The notes: generated by a model from the sequence alone, not told the origin. A DNA stretch of 44,013 nt from Actinokineospora spheciospongiae (GCF_000564855.1 NZ_AYXG01000069.1:1-44013), one strand, 5' to 3'; counted from the stretch's first letter, positions 1 through 8,712 are shown. A program made the numbers and translations.

Positions 1-52
1 TCGCGACCCTCACCTTGGCAAGGTGATGCGCTACCAGCTGCGCTACATCCGC
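1..52 (-). tRNA. tRNA-Gly (anticodon GCC), 3' part cut off by window edge
   Basis: Read on the minus strand, the segment begins with the acceptor strand GCGGATG. A D-arm GCGC/GCGC follows, then the anticodon stem TCACC/GGTGA around the 7-base loop TTGCCAA, which gives anticodon GCC. The variable loop and the first T-arm bases reach the window edge, so the T-loop, the 3' acceptor strand and any CCA are not visible. The layout matches the usual actinobacterial tRNA-Gly(GCC). Confidence 0.93.
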
Positions 53-289
53 GTGCCCCGGTTTCCCGGTGCGGCGTGAACTGTACCCGATGCCGTTCAC
101 CGGGTCGCAACCCGGGGGGTGCCTTCCCCGTCGGGGGATGGTCGTGACTGTGCGTGATGTGGAACTCGGACGGACTAGGACATCCGTAGGGCTCCGCTTA
201 ACGTTATTCACGGATATCAACCGGAAGACCAGCGCATGTGGCAATCTGTTCACTATTGTCACGACGGCCAGGAGGAGGTACCGGGCCGG

Positions 290-1828
290 ATGACCGGGGA
301 CGACCGGCCTGCCGCGGGCGGGTGCCGCGACGGTGCGCACGACGAGGCCGAGCCGTCCGCCGCCACCTGCGAAGACCGTGCTCTGCTCCGCCGCCTGCGG
401 GCCGGTGAGGACGCCGCCTTCGGTGAGCTGTTCTCCCGCCACTGCGACGCCGTGCGCAGGTTGGCGCGCGGCATGGTCACCGACCGTGCCGAAGCCGAGG
501 ACCTGACCGCCGAAGCCTTCTTCCGCGTGTTGCAGGCCATCCGCCGCGGTTCCGGGCCCGTCGACAACGTGCGCGGGTACCTGCTGATCGTCGTCCGCCG
601 GGTGGCCTGGGAGTGGGCCGGGCGCAGGCGGGACGTGCCGGTGACCGACGAGGAGCTGGACTACCGGGCCGGTCCCGAGCTGGACGACCCGGGGCGGTCC
701 ACCGAGCGGTCCCTGATCACCCGTGCGTTCACCAGCCTGCCCGAGCGCTGGCGCAGCGTGCTGTGGAAGGTCGAGGTCGAGGGGGAGCGGCCCGCCGTGG
801 TCGCGGGCAAGTTCGGGTTGAGCCCCAACGCCACCGCCGCGCTGGCCCGCCGCGCCCGGCAGGGGCTGCGGGCGGCGTACCTGCAGGCGCACCTGGCCAC
901 CGAGCGCGGTTCCGTGGGGTGCCGGGCCGCGCTGGAGAAGCTGGGCGCCTACACCGCGGGCAGCATCAAGGGCACCGAGCGGCGCAAGGTCCGGGCGCAC
1001 CTGCAGGTCTGCCCGTCGTGCACCGACATGCAGGCCGAGTTGCAGGACGTCTGCGCCGGGCTGCGCGCGCACGCCGCGTTCCTCACCGTCCCGGTCGCCG
1101 GGCTCGCGCTGGCGCAGCAGGCCGCCGCGCCCGCCGGGTTGCTGGCCGGGGCCAAGGCGGTGCTGACCGGCGTCAAGTTCCAGGTGGCCGCCGCCGCCGC
1201 GTCGGCCGCCGCGGTCGGGGCGTTCACGCTGCTGCCGCTGGGGCACGTCGACGGGCAGCCGGACGCCTTCGCCGACCTCGACGGCACCGCGCCGACGCTG
1301 GTGGTCACCTCCGGCAGCCCCGCTCCGGTGGGCACCACCGGCGCCACGGACCCGCCGACGGCCGCCTCCAGCGCGATCAGGATCGAGGCCGGGCACGACC
1401 CGTCCGCCGGACAGCCGCCCCCCGGGGTCGGGCGGGAGCCCGAGCGCGAGCGGACCCCCGCGCCGCCGGTGCCGCCGGTGACCGACCCGGCGCCGACCAG
1501 CACGACGACGCGCACCCCCGAGGGCCGCGACGAGGGGCCCACGGTGCTCGACGCCCCGGTCGACGACTACGACGACACGCTGCCGGTGGTGTCGCGGCAG
1601 GTGTCCCAGCAGCGCAAGTGGTGGGTCTACGACCAGTACGACGTCATCTCCGAGGTCAGCACCACGACGCTGGTCAACGCCGCCGACCAGACCACGGTGT
1701 CGACCAGCACCAGCGAGTACACCCGCTACCGCGCCCCCGGTGGCACCACCGCGCCCACCCCGATGTCGGGCGGCGCGGGCCGCGAAGCCCCCGAGGCGCC
1801 CACGGTGACGCGCACGCCATCCGGTTGA
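290..1828 (+). CDS. ECF-type sigma factor with fused zinc-finger and membrane/extracytoplasmic C-terminus
   Basis: The 512-residue protein starts at the ATG at 290, behind a strong AGGAGG; an upstream in-frame start lacks one. Residues about 30-105 form sigma region 2 and about 140-200 region 4 with a helix-turn-helix. At 237-244 there is an H-x3-C-x2-C zinc-finger motif like that of anti-sigma factors (zf-HC2). A hydrophobic stretch follows at about 298-317, then roughly 190 residues rich in Pro, Thr and Ser. Sigma and anti-sigma-like parts therefore appear to be on one chain, possibly membrane-tethered. It is predicted to redirect RNA polymerase in response to an unknown signal. No separate anti-sigma gene lies beside it. 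The 237 bp upstream (53-289) holds no other gene I can support. The sigma-factor call is firm; the self-inhibition model is inference. Confidence 0.85.
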   Translation: MTGDDRPAAGGCRDGAHDEAEPSAATCEDRALLRRLRAGEDAAFGELFSRHCDAVRRLARGMVTDRAEAEDLTAEAFFRVLQAIRRGSGPVDNVRGYLLIVVRRVAWEWAGRRRDVPVTDEELDYRAGPELDDPGRSTERSLITRAFTSLPERWRSVLWKVEVEGERPAVVAGKFGLSPNATAALARRARQGLRAAYLQAHLATERGSVGCRAALEKLGAYTAGSIKGTERRKVRAHLQVCPSCTDMQAELQDVCAGLRAHAAFLTVPVAGLALAQQAAAPAGLLAGAKAVLTGVKFQVAAAAASAAAVGAFTLLPLGHVDGQPDAFADLDGTAPTLVVTSGSPAPVGTTGATDPPTAASSAIRIEAGHDPSAGQPPPGVGREPERERTPAPPVPPVTDPAPTSTTTRTPEGRDEGPTVLDAPVDDYDDTLPVVSRQVSQQRKWWVYDQYDVISEVSTTTLVNAADQTTVSTSTSEYTRYRAPGGTTAPTPMSGGAGREAPEAPTVTRTPSG

Positions 1829-1909
1829 TCAAGTTCCCGGCCGGTGCGACAATCGGCCACGATGAGCGCATTTCACCCATTGGGCGGAGAGCTGAGGCGG
1901 TACCGTTGT

Positions 1910-1977
1910 CTCTCGGTGTCCTACGCACTGCCGACTCTGATCAGCGTGACTCCCGATCAGCAGCGCCACACCGAGAG
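1910..1977 (+). promoter_or_regulatory. nested inverted repeat in the leader of the next gene
   Basis: CTCTCGGTGT at 1910-1919 is perfectly complementary to ACACCGAGAG at 1968-1977. Inside it, CTGATC at 1937-1942 pairs with GATCAG at 1955-1960. The 3' arm covers the purine-rich GAGAGGG immediately before the ATG at 1987. As RNA it could hide the ribosome binding site; as DNA it could be a two-tier operator. No known family is recognised. Confidence 0.55.
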
Positions 1978-1986
1978 GGCTGAGAG

Positions 1987-2424
1987 ATGACGCGCCAGGT
2001 ACGCGACGTGAACGGCCGCCTGTGGACCGTGCACGGCACGCTCGAGTGGCGCACCCCGGCCACCGAGGACGACTTCGAGCACGACGTCGCCGCCGGGTAC
2101 GTGCCCGGCGTGGTGATGCTGTCGGTGGTCGTGCTGCTGGCCGTGGTGCTGGTCTACTGGACCCCCGCCGACGTGTACGTGCCGAGCTGGCTCGTCGTGC
2201 TGCTGGTCCTGCTTGCCCTGTTCTTCCCGGTCCGCTGGGCGATGCGCAGGCCGTGGACGCTGATCGCCGAGACCGGTGACGACGGCGACGGCGAGCCCAC
2301 CGAGCGCTGGGTCGGCAAGGTCCGCGGCTACTTCGCCGCGCGCGGGGAGATCGCCCGGATCGCCAAGAGCCTCAGCATGGACGCCCAACCCAGCTACGAG
2401 GGCATCCTCAAACCGATCAACTAG
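1987..2424 (+). CDS. small membrane protein of unknown function, two TM helices
   Basis: The 145-residue protein starts with ATG behind a GAGAG-type ribosome site. A soluble N-terminus of about 35 residues is followed by two hydrophobic helices at about 41-59 and 66-83, and then by a soluble C-terminus of about 60 residues. I do not recognise a named domain. It lies 38 bp before the Fpg/Nei gene in the same direction, so the two may be co-transcribed. The preceding inverted repeat at 1910-1977 suggests leader-level control. It is coding by good third-position GC bias and a clean start. Confidence 0.75.
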   Translation: MTRQVRDVNGRLWTVHGTLEWRTPATEDDFEHDVAAGYVPGVVMLSVVVLLAVVLVYWTPADVYVPSWLVVLLVLLALFFPVRWAMRRPWTLIAETGDDGDGEPTERWVGKVRGYFAARGEIARIAKSLSMDAQPSYEGILKPIN

Positions 2425-2462
2425 GGCATGACAGGTGGGCGGTTCCGGGTGAGACTGGTCCG

Positions 2463-3326
2463 GTGCCGGAACTGCCCGAGGTCGAAGCCCTGGCCCACCA
2501 CCTGCGCGAACACGCCGTCGGCCGCACCGTCGCGCGCGTCGACGTCGCTTCCATGAGCGCGTTGAAGACGGCCAGCCCGCCGTGGACGGCGCTGCACGGC
2601 CGGGAGGTGACCGGCGCGGGCCGCTTCGGCAAGTACCTCGACCTGGACTGCGACGGCCTGCACCTGGTCACCCACCTGGCCAGGGCCGGGTGGCTGCGCT
2701 GGGCGGACACCATGTCGGCCGCGCCGCCGAAGCCGGGCAAGGGGCCGCTGGCGCTGCGGGTGCACCTGGGCCCGCCGGGGGAGGGGCCCGGGTTCGACCT
2801 CACCGAGGCGGGCACCAAGAAGGGCCTCGCGGTGTGGGTCGTGGAGGACCCGACGTCGATCGAGCAGGTGGCAACCCTGGGGCCGGACGCGCTGGCGCTG
2901 ACCCGCGACGAGTTCGGCGAACTGCTCGCCGGGCGCGGTGAGCGGCTCAAGACCGCCCTGACCGGGCAGCGGGTCATCGCGGGCATCGGCAACGCCTACT
3001 CCGACGAGATCATGCACGTGGCGAAGCTCTCCCCGTACGCCACCGCGGGCCGCCTGGACGACGACGCCCTGGACCGGCTGTACGCGGCGATGCGGGAGGT
3101 GCTGCTCGGCGCGGTCGACCGCTCGGTGGGGCAGTCCGCGGCCCGGCTCAAGGGCGAGAAGCGCTCCGGGCTGCGGGTGCACGCGCGCACCGGGCTGCCC
3201 TGCCCGGTCTGCGGGGACGCGGTCCGGGAGGTGTCGTTCGCCGACAAGGCCTTCCAGTACTGCCCGACCTGCCAGACCGGCGGCAAACCGCTCGCCGACC
3301 GGCGGCTGTCCAGGCTGCTCAAGTAG
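2463..3326 (+). CDS. Fpg/Nei-family DNA glycosylase/AP lyase
   Basis: The protein has 287 residues and starts with GTG. It begins M-P-E-L-P-E, the invariant family N-terminus: after removal of Met, Pro is the Schiff-base nucleophile and Glu3 the acid. Lys57 matches the conserved beta-hairpin lysine. The H2TH segment with G-I-G-N-x-Y lies near 180-190. A C-terminal zinc finger has C247, C250, C267 and C270. It should excise oxidised bases and nick the abasic site. The overall pattern is closer to the actinobacterial Fpg/Nei2-like group than to classic MutM, so the base preference (8-oxoG or oxidised pyrimidines) is left open. Length and motifs are intact. Confidence 0.9.
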   Translation: MPELPEVEALAHHLREHAVGRTVARVDVASMSALKTASPPWTALHGREVTGAGRFGKYLDLDCDGLHLVTHLARAGWLRWADTMSAAPPKPGKGPLALRVHLGPPGEGPGFDLTEAGTKKGLAVWVVEDPTSIEQVATLGPDALALTRDEFGELLAGRGERLKTALTGQRVIAGIGNAYSDEIMHVAKLSPYATAGRLDDDALDRLYAAMREVLLGAVDRSVGQSAARLKGEKRSGLRVHARTGLPCPVCGDAVREVSFADKAFQYCPTCQTGGKPLADRRLSRLLK

Positions 3327-3372
3327 GTACTACCGTTGTCAGCCGACCCTGTGACAGGCGGGAGCTTCCCTG

Positions 3373-4620
3373 GTGGGCCAACTGCTGACCGAGCGCGCGG
3401 TGGTGGGTGTCATCGCCACGCTGCTGGTGCTGGGTCTGTTCGTGGCGCTGTGCCGCCCGCGCAAGGCCGGGTCGGTCGACGACGCCGTGCTCGACGCGGT
3501 CCAGCGGCTGTCGCGGGCGGCACCGGAGCTGCGCGGCGGGCTGACCGAGAAGGCGGCCGACCAGGCCACCAAGGAACTGGTCGAGCTGCTCAAGTGCGTC
3601 GCGGTGGGCATCTCCGACGGCGAGGGCAGGCTGCTGTCCTGGGCCGGTGACGCCAACGAGCACTACGTGGACCTGGAAGTGCCCATCGTGGAGGTCGTCC
3701 GCCGGGGCCACCGCGAGCACATCCAGCACGAGAACCTGCAGTGCGGCCGCCGCGGTAGCTGCCCGATGCGCACGGCGGTGATCGTCCCCCTGATCATCGA
3801 CGGGCAGATCGAGGGCACCCTGGTCCTGGTCGGCGGGGTGGACAGCAAGCGGCTGATCCGCGCGGCCGACGAGCTGGCGGGCTTCCTGGTGATCCAGTTG
3901 GAGCTGGCCAAGCTCGACGAGTCCAAGCAGGCCCTGGCCAGGGCGGAGATCCGGGCGCTGCGGGCGCAGATCTCCCCGCACTTCATCTACAACACGCTCA
4001 ACACCATCTCCTCGCTGATCCGCACCGACCCGGAGCAGTCGCGCGAGCTGCTGCAGGACTTCGCCGACTTCACCCGCTACTCGTTCCGCTCCTCGGGCCT
4101 GTTCGCCACCCTCGCCGACGAGCTGGGCAACATCGACCGCTACCTGACCATCGAGTGCGCCCGGTACCGCGAGCGGCTCAACGTGCGGCTGCGCATCGCC
4201 CCGGAGGTCCAGTCGGTCGTGGTGCCGTTCCTGGTGCTGCAACCGCTGGTGGAGAACGCGGTCCGGCACGGCATCGCCAAGAAGCCGGGCGGCGGCACGG
4301 TCAGCGTCTTCGCCCACGACAACGGCTCCGAGGCGCTGATCGTGATCGAGGACGACGGCGTCGGCATGGACGCCGACCGCCTCTTCGAGGACCTGCGCGA
4401 CGCGCACAAGACCGGCTCGCACGTCGGCGTCGGCAACATCAACCAGCGGATGCGCCAGGTCTTCGGCGACGAGTACGCGCTGATGGTCGAGACCGCCCCC
4501 GGCGCCGGGATGAAGATCACGCTGCGGGTGCCCAAGTTCTTCCCCGGCGTGCGCCCCGACCTGCCGGACTTCTCCGAGGACCAGGACCCCGACACCGCCG
4601 TCGCCCGCCCGGTGGGCTGA
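3373..4620 (+). CDS. LytS-type sensor histidine kinase with GAF-like domain
   Basis: The 415-residue kinase starts with GTG. One TM helix spans about 9-26, followed by a GAF-like sensory region at about 60-180. The His_kinase (LytS family) domain has the phosphoacceptor H203 in S-P-H-F-I-Y-N-T-L-N. The N box is at E294-N295 and the ATP-lid motif E-D-D-G-V-G-M at 326-332. It should phosphorylate the LytTR regulator at 5615-6454. In actinobacteria this pair commonly sits with an ActP-like symporter, as it does here. The S49 peptidase gene lies between kinase and regulator. Cysteines C75, C124 and C130 in the GAF region could bear on sensing, but that is speculation. Confidence 0.9.
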   Translation: MGQLLTERAVVGVIATLLVLGLFVALCRPRKAGSVDDAVLDAVQRLSRAAPELRGGLTEKAADQATKELVELLKCVAVGISDGEGRLLSWAGDANEHYVDLEVPIVEVVRRGHREHIQHENLQCGRRGSCPMRTAVIVPLIIDGQIEGTLVLVGGVDSKRLIRAADELAGFLVIQLELAKLDESKQALARAEIRALRAQISPHFIYNTLNTISSLIRTDPEQSRELLQDFADFTRYSFRSSGLFATLADELGNIDRYLTIECARYRERLNVRLRIAPEVQSVVVPFLVLQPLVENAVRHGIAKKPGGGTVSVFAHDNGSEALIVIEDDGVGMDADRLFEDLRDAHKTGSHVGVGNINQRMRQVFGDEYALMVETAPGAGMKITLRVPKFFPGVRPDLPDFSEDQDPDTAVARPVG

Positions 4621-4658
4621 CCCGGCCGCGGCACCCGGTGCGCCCGGGCCGCGCGCCG

Positions 4659-4664
4659 TAGGGT
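4659..4664 (+). promoter_or_regulatory. -10 element TAGGGT of a leaderless promoter for the S49 peptidase gene
   Basis: TAGGGT is followed by exactly 7 bases and then the ATG at 4672, with no Shine-Dalgarno. This is the geometry of actinobacterial leaderless transcripts and supports that start codon. It also implies the peptidase is transcribed separately from the kinase. Confidence 0.55.
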
Positions 4665-4671
4665 CGGGGGC

Positions 4672-5529
4672 ATGAGTGTGGCCGAGAAGCTCGTGGCGCG
4701 GTTGCCCGGTGTCGGGGACCGCGGGGAGAAGTCGTCCGTGGTGGCCGTGGTGCGCCTGCACGGGGTGATCAGCCCGTCGGCGACGCCGCTGGCCCGCGGG
4801 GCGATCAACGTGTCGTCCGTGGAGTCCGCGCTGAGCCGGGCGTTCGACCGGGAGCGGCTGGTGGCGGTGGCGCTGGTCGTCAACTCCCCCGGGGGTGCGC
4901 CGACGCAGTCCGCCCTGGTCGCGGAGCGGGTGCGGGAGCTGGCGGCGAAGAGGGGCGTCCCGGTGCTGGCGTTCTGCGAGGACGTCGCCGCCTCCGGGGG
5001 CTACTGGCTGGCCTGCGCGGGCGACGAGATCTACGCGCACCCCACCTCGCAGGTCGGGTCGATCGGCGTGGTCTCGGCGACCTTCGGGCTCAACGGGCTG
5101 CTGGAGCGGTTCGGCGTGGAGCGGCGGGTGCACACGGCGGGCGCGCGCAAGGTGCGCCTCGACCCGTTCCTGCCCGAGGACCAGGAGGACGTCGAGTGGC
5201 TCAAGGGGTTGCAGCGCGAGCTGCACGACCAGTTCGTCGAGTGGGTGTTGCAGCGGCGCGGCGACAAGCTCACCGGCACCCCCGAGCAGCTCTTCTCCGG
5301 TGAGGTGTGGACCGGGGTGAAGGCGGCCGAGCTGGGGCTGGTGGACGGGCTGGGCAGCGTGCGCTCGGTGCTCGCCGAGCGGTTCCCGGACGCGGAGCTG
5401 GTGGTGGCCGAACCCCGCCGGGCGCTGCTGGCGCGGCTCGGCGTGCCGGGGGCCTCCGCGGCCGACCGTGTACTGGCCGCGCTCGACGCGATCGAGAACC
5501 GGGTGACGTGGTCGCGCTTCGGCCTGTGA
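4672..5529 (+). CDS. S49-family (SppA/SohB-like) serine peptidase
   Basis: The protein has 285 residues. The S49/ClpP-like core contains V-N-S-P-G-G near 70-75, the nucleophile Ser108 in A-A-S-G-G-Y, and a candidate general-base Lys160 in A-G-A-R-K-V-R. Family members use a Ser/Lys dyad to degrade signal peptides or membrane-protein fragments. The protein lacks a clear N-terminal TM helix, so it may act at the inner face of the membrane as a single-domain SohB-like enzyme. It interrupts the kinase/regulator pair; its own leaderless -10 box suggests independent expression. A role in regulated proteolysis of this membrane system is possible but only inferred from position. Confidence 0.88.
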   Translation: MSVAEKLVARLPGVGDRGEKSSVVAVVRLHGVISPSATPLARGAINVSSVESALSRAFDRERLVAVALVVNSPGGAPTQSALVAERVRELAAKRGVPVLAFCEDVAASGGYWLACAGDEIYAHPTSQVGSIGVVSATFGLNGLLERFGVERRVHTAGARKVRLDPFLPEDQEDVEWLKGLQRELHDQFVEWVLQRRGDKLTGTPEQLFSGEVWTGVKAAELGLVDGLGSVRSVLAERFPDAELVVAEPRRALLARLGVPGASAADRVLAALDAIENRVTWSRFGL

Positions 5530-5614
5530 AGGCAGTCCAATCTCGACATTGAGTCACAATCGTCTCGGTTCGCTACTTCGGACGGGTGACACTGGGATTG
5601 GTCATGGACAGGCC

Positions 5615-6454
5615 ATGGGGGTACTGGGCAAGATTGCGCTCACCGTGAGTACCGCCACCAAAACCCCGGGTCTCGTCGTTCTCGCCGTCGACGACGAGCA
5701 AGCAGGCATGGACGAGCTCGTCATCCTCCTGAACGGGAACCGACAGGTTCGGCGCGTCCTGAAGGCCTTCGACGCCACCGAGGCACTGCGCCTGCTCTCC
5801 GGCGACGACGAGGAACTGGCCGCCCGCAAGGCGGCCGGGATGCCGGTCGTCGACGTCGTCTTCGCCGACCTCGACATGCCCGGGCTGACCGGGATGGAGC
5901 TGGCCAAGGTGGTGGCCGGGTTCAAGCCCGCCCCGGTGCTGGTCTTCGTCACCGCGCACAGCCACGAGGCCGTCGCCGCGTTCGAGCTGGGCGCGGTCGA
6001 CTACATCCTCAAGCCCGCCAAGCAGCCGCGGATGGACAAGGCCATGGAGCGGGTGCTGACCAAAATCAACTCCGATGGCGGCGGCGGTTCGACCGCGGTC
6101 CCCGAGCAGCGCGACGACGAGGTCATCCCGGTCGAGCTGGCGGGCACCACCAAGCTGGTCTCCCGGGCGGCCGTGCGCTGGGTCGAGGCCCAGGGCGACT
6201 ACGCCCGCCTCTACACCTCCGACGGCTCGCACCTGGTGCGCATCCCGCTCGCCCAGCTCGAGGAGCGCTGGGAGAAGGCCGGGTTCGTGCGCATCCACCG
6301 CTCCTACCTGGTGCCGCTGTCGCTGATCACCGAACTGCGGATGGGCGGCTCCGGCTACTCGGTGGTCATCGGCCACGAGGAGAAGGTCCTGCCGGTCAGC
6401 CGCAGGCACACCCGCGAACTCAAGGACCGCCTGGTCCGCGGCGCGGGCCCGTGA
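5615..6454 (+). CDS. LytTR-family response regulator
   Basis: With the ATG at 5615 the protein has 279 residues. A GTG at 5645 would also give a complete receiver domain, and a TTG at 5549 is possible. The receiver has D26/D27, phospho-acceptor D85 in A-D-L-D-M-P-G, and K133 in Y-I-L-K-P. A LytTR DNA-binding domain follows from about 168 to 277 and contains the I-H-R-S-Y-L motif. The partner is the LytS-type kinase at 3373-4620. Its stop overlaps the start of the next gene by 4 bp, so it is translationally coupled to the membrane protein and symporter, which are its likely targets. Exact start is uncertain; identity is not. Confidence 0.9.
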   Translation: MGVLGKIALTVSTATKTPGLVVLAVDDEQAGMDELVILLNGNRQVRRVLKAFDATEALRLLSGDDEELAARKAAGMPVVDVVFADLDMPGLTGMELAKVVAGFKPAPVLVFVTAHSHEAVAAFELGAVDYILKPAKQPRMDKAMERVLTKINSDGGGGSTAVPEQRDDEVIPVELAGTTKLVSRAAVRWVEAQGDYARLYTSDGSHLVRIPLAQLEERWEKAGFVRIHRSYLVPLSLITELRMGGSGYSVVIGHEEKVLPVSRRHTRELKDRLVRGAGP

Positions 6455-6843
6455 CCGACGGGACCACCCAGCCCAAGCCGCCGCGCCCGCCGCGGCGCAA
6501 GCGGGTCGTGCTCGCCGACTCCCGCGCCCCGGTCACCGTGCTGCGGACCGTGCTGGAACTCGAGGAGCAGACGAGCTGGGCCGAGGAGGTCGTGCGCGGC
6601 TTCATCCGCACCCAGTTCTGGACGGCGGTGAAGCTGGCGCTGCTGGTCATCGGCACGCTCGGGGCGCTGCCGCTGGTGTTCTTCCTGGCGCCCGGTTTGT
6701 CCGGGGTGACCGTGGTGGGCGTCCCGCTGCCGTGGATACTGCTCGGGATCGTGCCCTTCCCCCTGTTGTTCGGCCTGGCGTATTGGTACAACGTGCTGGC
6801 CGAACGGCACGAGCGCGACTTCGTGGACATGGTCGAGAAGTAG
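6451..6843 (+). CDS. small membrane protein coupled to a sodium:solute symporter
   Basis: The 130-residue protein starts with a GTG that overlaps the regulator's TGA (GTGA). A basic N-terminus is followed by a soluble stretch to about 50, then two TM helices at about 54-78 and 86-110, and a short charged tail. It sits directly before the symporter, the place held in many bacteria by DUF485-type accessory proteins of ActP transporters. The sequence is not clearly DUF485, so only a role as accessory subunit is suggested. Confident as a coding gene because of coupling and codon bias. Confidence 0.8.
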   Translation: MTDGTTQPKPPRPPRRKRVVLADSRAPVTVLRTVLELEEQTSWAEEVVRGFIRTQFWTAVKLALLVIGTLGALPLVFFLAPGLSGVTVVGVPLPWILLGIVPFPLLFGLAYWYNVLAERHERDFVDMVEK

Positions 6844-6877
6844 TGCCCAGATCGAGGGACACGGGGATTCGGGAGCC

Positions 6878-8671
6878 TTGGAACTGAACCTGTGGGCGGT
6901 GGCGGGCATCGTCGCAGTCGGGCTCGCCACCTTCACCATCGGCTTCCGCAGCGCCCGGCAGGCGAGCACCACCCAGGACTTCCTCGTCGCCCGGCGCACC
7001 GTGCGGTCGCGGCGCAACGCGGCGGCGGTGTCCGGGGAGTACCTGTCGGCCGCGTCGTTCCTCGGCGTCGCCGGGCTCGTGCTCAAGGACGGCGCCGACG
7101 CGCTGTGGTACCCGATCGGCTTCACCGCGGGCTACCTGGCGCTGATGCTGTTCGTCGCCGCGCCGCTGCGCCGGTCCGGGGCCTACTCGCTGCCCGACTT
7201 CGCCGAGGCGCGGCTGGGGTCGCGGCAACTGCGCGGGCTCTCCACCGTGTTCGTGGTCTTCATCGGCATGCTCTACCTGGTCCCGCAGTTGCAGGGGGCC
7301 GGGCTGACGCTGAGCCAGATCGTGCCCGGGGTGCCGCTGTGGGCGGGCGCGGTGGTGGTGGCCGTGCTGGTGATGGTCAACGTGCTGGGCGGCGGGATGC
7401 GCGCCATCACCGTCGTCCAGGCGTTCCAGTACTGGCTCAAGCTGTTCGCCCTCGCCGCGCCGACGTTCGTGCTGTGCGTGCTGTTCCTGCGCGACGGCGG
7501 GGCGGGCGGGGTGGGCGGCACCGGGCTCGCCGCGCCGCTGCCGCCCCGGTTCACCAGCGCCGCCGAGATCGACGTCAGCACCGACGTGGTGCTCCAGGTC
7601 CGCGAGGCGGTGCTGCTGTGGGCCGACGGCGCGGTCGACGGCGGGCGCACCACCGGGGTGGTCTACTGGGGCCCCGGCGAGCACACCGTGCTCGCGGGCA
7701 CCCGGCTGCGCTTCGCCGCGGACACCGCGGTGCCGGTGGTCGAGGGCGCACCCGTGGACAACGCCACCTGGTTGCGGCCGGGGTCGGGCGTCGGCGACCT
7801 GTTCACCACGTACTCGCTGGTCTTCGCCACGTTCCTGGGCACCATGGGCCTGCCGCACGTGCTCACCCGGTTCTACACCAACCCCGACGGACGGGCCGCG
7901 CGCCGCACGACGCTGCACGTGATGATGCTGCTGAGCCTGTTCTACCTGTTCCCGATCGTGCTGGGCGCGCTGGCGCGGATCTACACACCGGAGCTGCTGG
8001 TCACCGGCGGCACGGACGCGGCGGTGCTGATCCTGCCGCTGAAGGTCGTGCCGGGCACGCTCGGGCAGGTCCTGGGCGCGGTGACGGCGGCGGGCGCGTT
8101 CGCGGCGTTCCTGTCGACGTCGTCCGGGCTGGTGGTCAGCGTCGCCGGGGTGCTGTCGACGTCGAACGGCGGGCGCGGCCGGGTGCGCGACTTCCGCTGG
8201 GCGTCGGTGATCGCCGGGTCGGTGCCGCTGGGGATCGCGCTGGTGCTGCCCCACGGGGACGTCTCGATCAGCGTGGGCCTGTCGTTCGCGCTGGCCGCCT
8301 CCACCTTCTGCCCGGTCCTGCTGCTGGGCATCTGGTGGCCCCGGATCACCTGGGTCGGCGCCGCGGCGGGCATGTGCGTCGGCGGCGGGCTGGTGCTGCT
8401 GTCGCTGGCCATCACCACCGTCAGCGGGTTCACCGGCGGCTGGGCGCCCGCGTTCTTCCAGCAACCGGCGCTGGTCACCGTGCCGGTGGCGTTCCTCTGC
8501 GTGTTCCTGCTGAGCAAGGCCACCGCGAGCAAGGTCCCACCGGAGACCAACCGCATCCGGATGCGCATGCACGCCCCCGACCGGCTCGGCTTCATCCGCG
8601 ACCGCGACACCGCCCGCTGGGGCACCGCGGAGGAGCGCAGCCGACTCGCCAACGGCCGCCACCGGCGGTAG
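6878..8671 (+). CDS. sodium:solute symporter (SSS family, ActP-like)
   Basis: The 597-residue protein starts with TTG at 6878 behind GGGAG. Many hydrophobic helices are spread along the chain, and the SSS fold begins near the N-terminus with the conserved S-G-E-Y-L-S-A-A-S-F segment. It should couple uptake of a small organic anion such as acetate or pyruvate to Na+ or H+. About residues 215-290 form a less hydrophobic insertion between helices, as in actinobacterial ActP-like carriers. It closes the LytS/LytTR operon, so its expression is probably set by that two-component system. The exact substrate cannot be read from sequence. Confidence 0.9.
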   Translation: MELNLWAVAGIVAVGLATFTIGFRSARQASTTQDFLVARRTVRSRRNAAAVSGEYLSAASFLGVAGLVLKDGADALWYPIGFTAGYLALMLFVAAPLRRSGAYSLPDFAEARLGSRQLRGLSTVFVVFIGMLYLVPQLQGAGLTLSQIVPGVPLWAGAVVVAVLVMVNVLGGGMRAITVVQAFQYWLKLFALAAPTFVLCVLFLRDGGAGGVGGTGLAAPLPPRFTSAAEIDVSTDVVLQVREAVLLWADGAVDGGRTTGVVYWGPGEHTVLAGTRLRFAADTAVPVVEGAPVDNATWLRPGSGVGDLFTTYSLVFATFLGTMGLPHVLTRFYTNPDGRAARRTTLHVMMLLSLFYLFPIVLGALARIYTPELLVTGGTDAAVLILPLKVVPGTLGQVLGAVTAAGAFAAFLSTSSGLVVSVAGVLSTSNGGRGRVRDFRWASVIAGSVPLGIALVLPHGDVSISVGLSFALAASTFCPVLLLGIWWPRITWVGAAAGMCVGGGLVLLSLAITTVSGFTGGWAPAFFQQPALVTVPVAFLCVFLLSKATASKVPPETNRIRMRMHAPDRLGFIRDRDTARWGTAEERSRLANGRHRR

Positions 8672-8712
8672 CTCACCCGCAGGCAACGACCGCGCGTGGC
8701 AGCATTGACCCC

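Noticed and set aside
3319-3372. A terminator after the Fpg/Nei gene
   Set aside because: No stable hairpin is visible in the short gap; it more likely holds the kinase promoter.
6647-8686. Very long minus-strand open frame opposite the symporter, and similar long antisense frames throughout (for example at 3319-5226 and 31512-33461)
   Set aside because: They mirror real genes in high-GC DNA. Their translations are Arg/Pro/Gln/His-rich without domains, and the plus-strand genes have clear family motifs.
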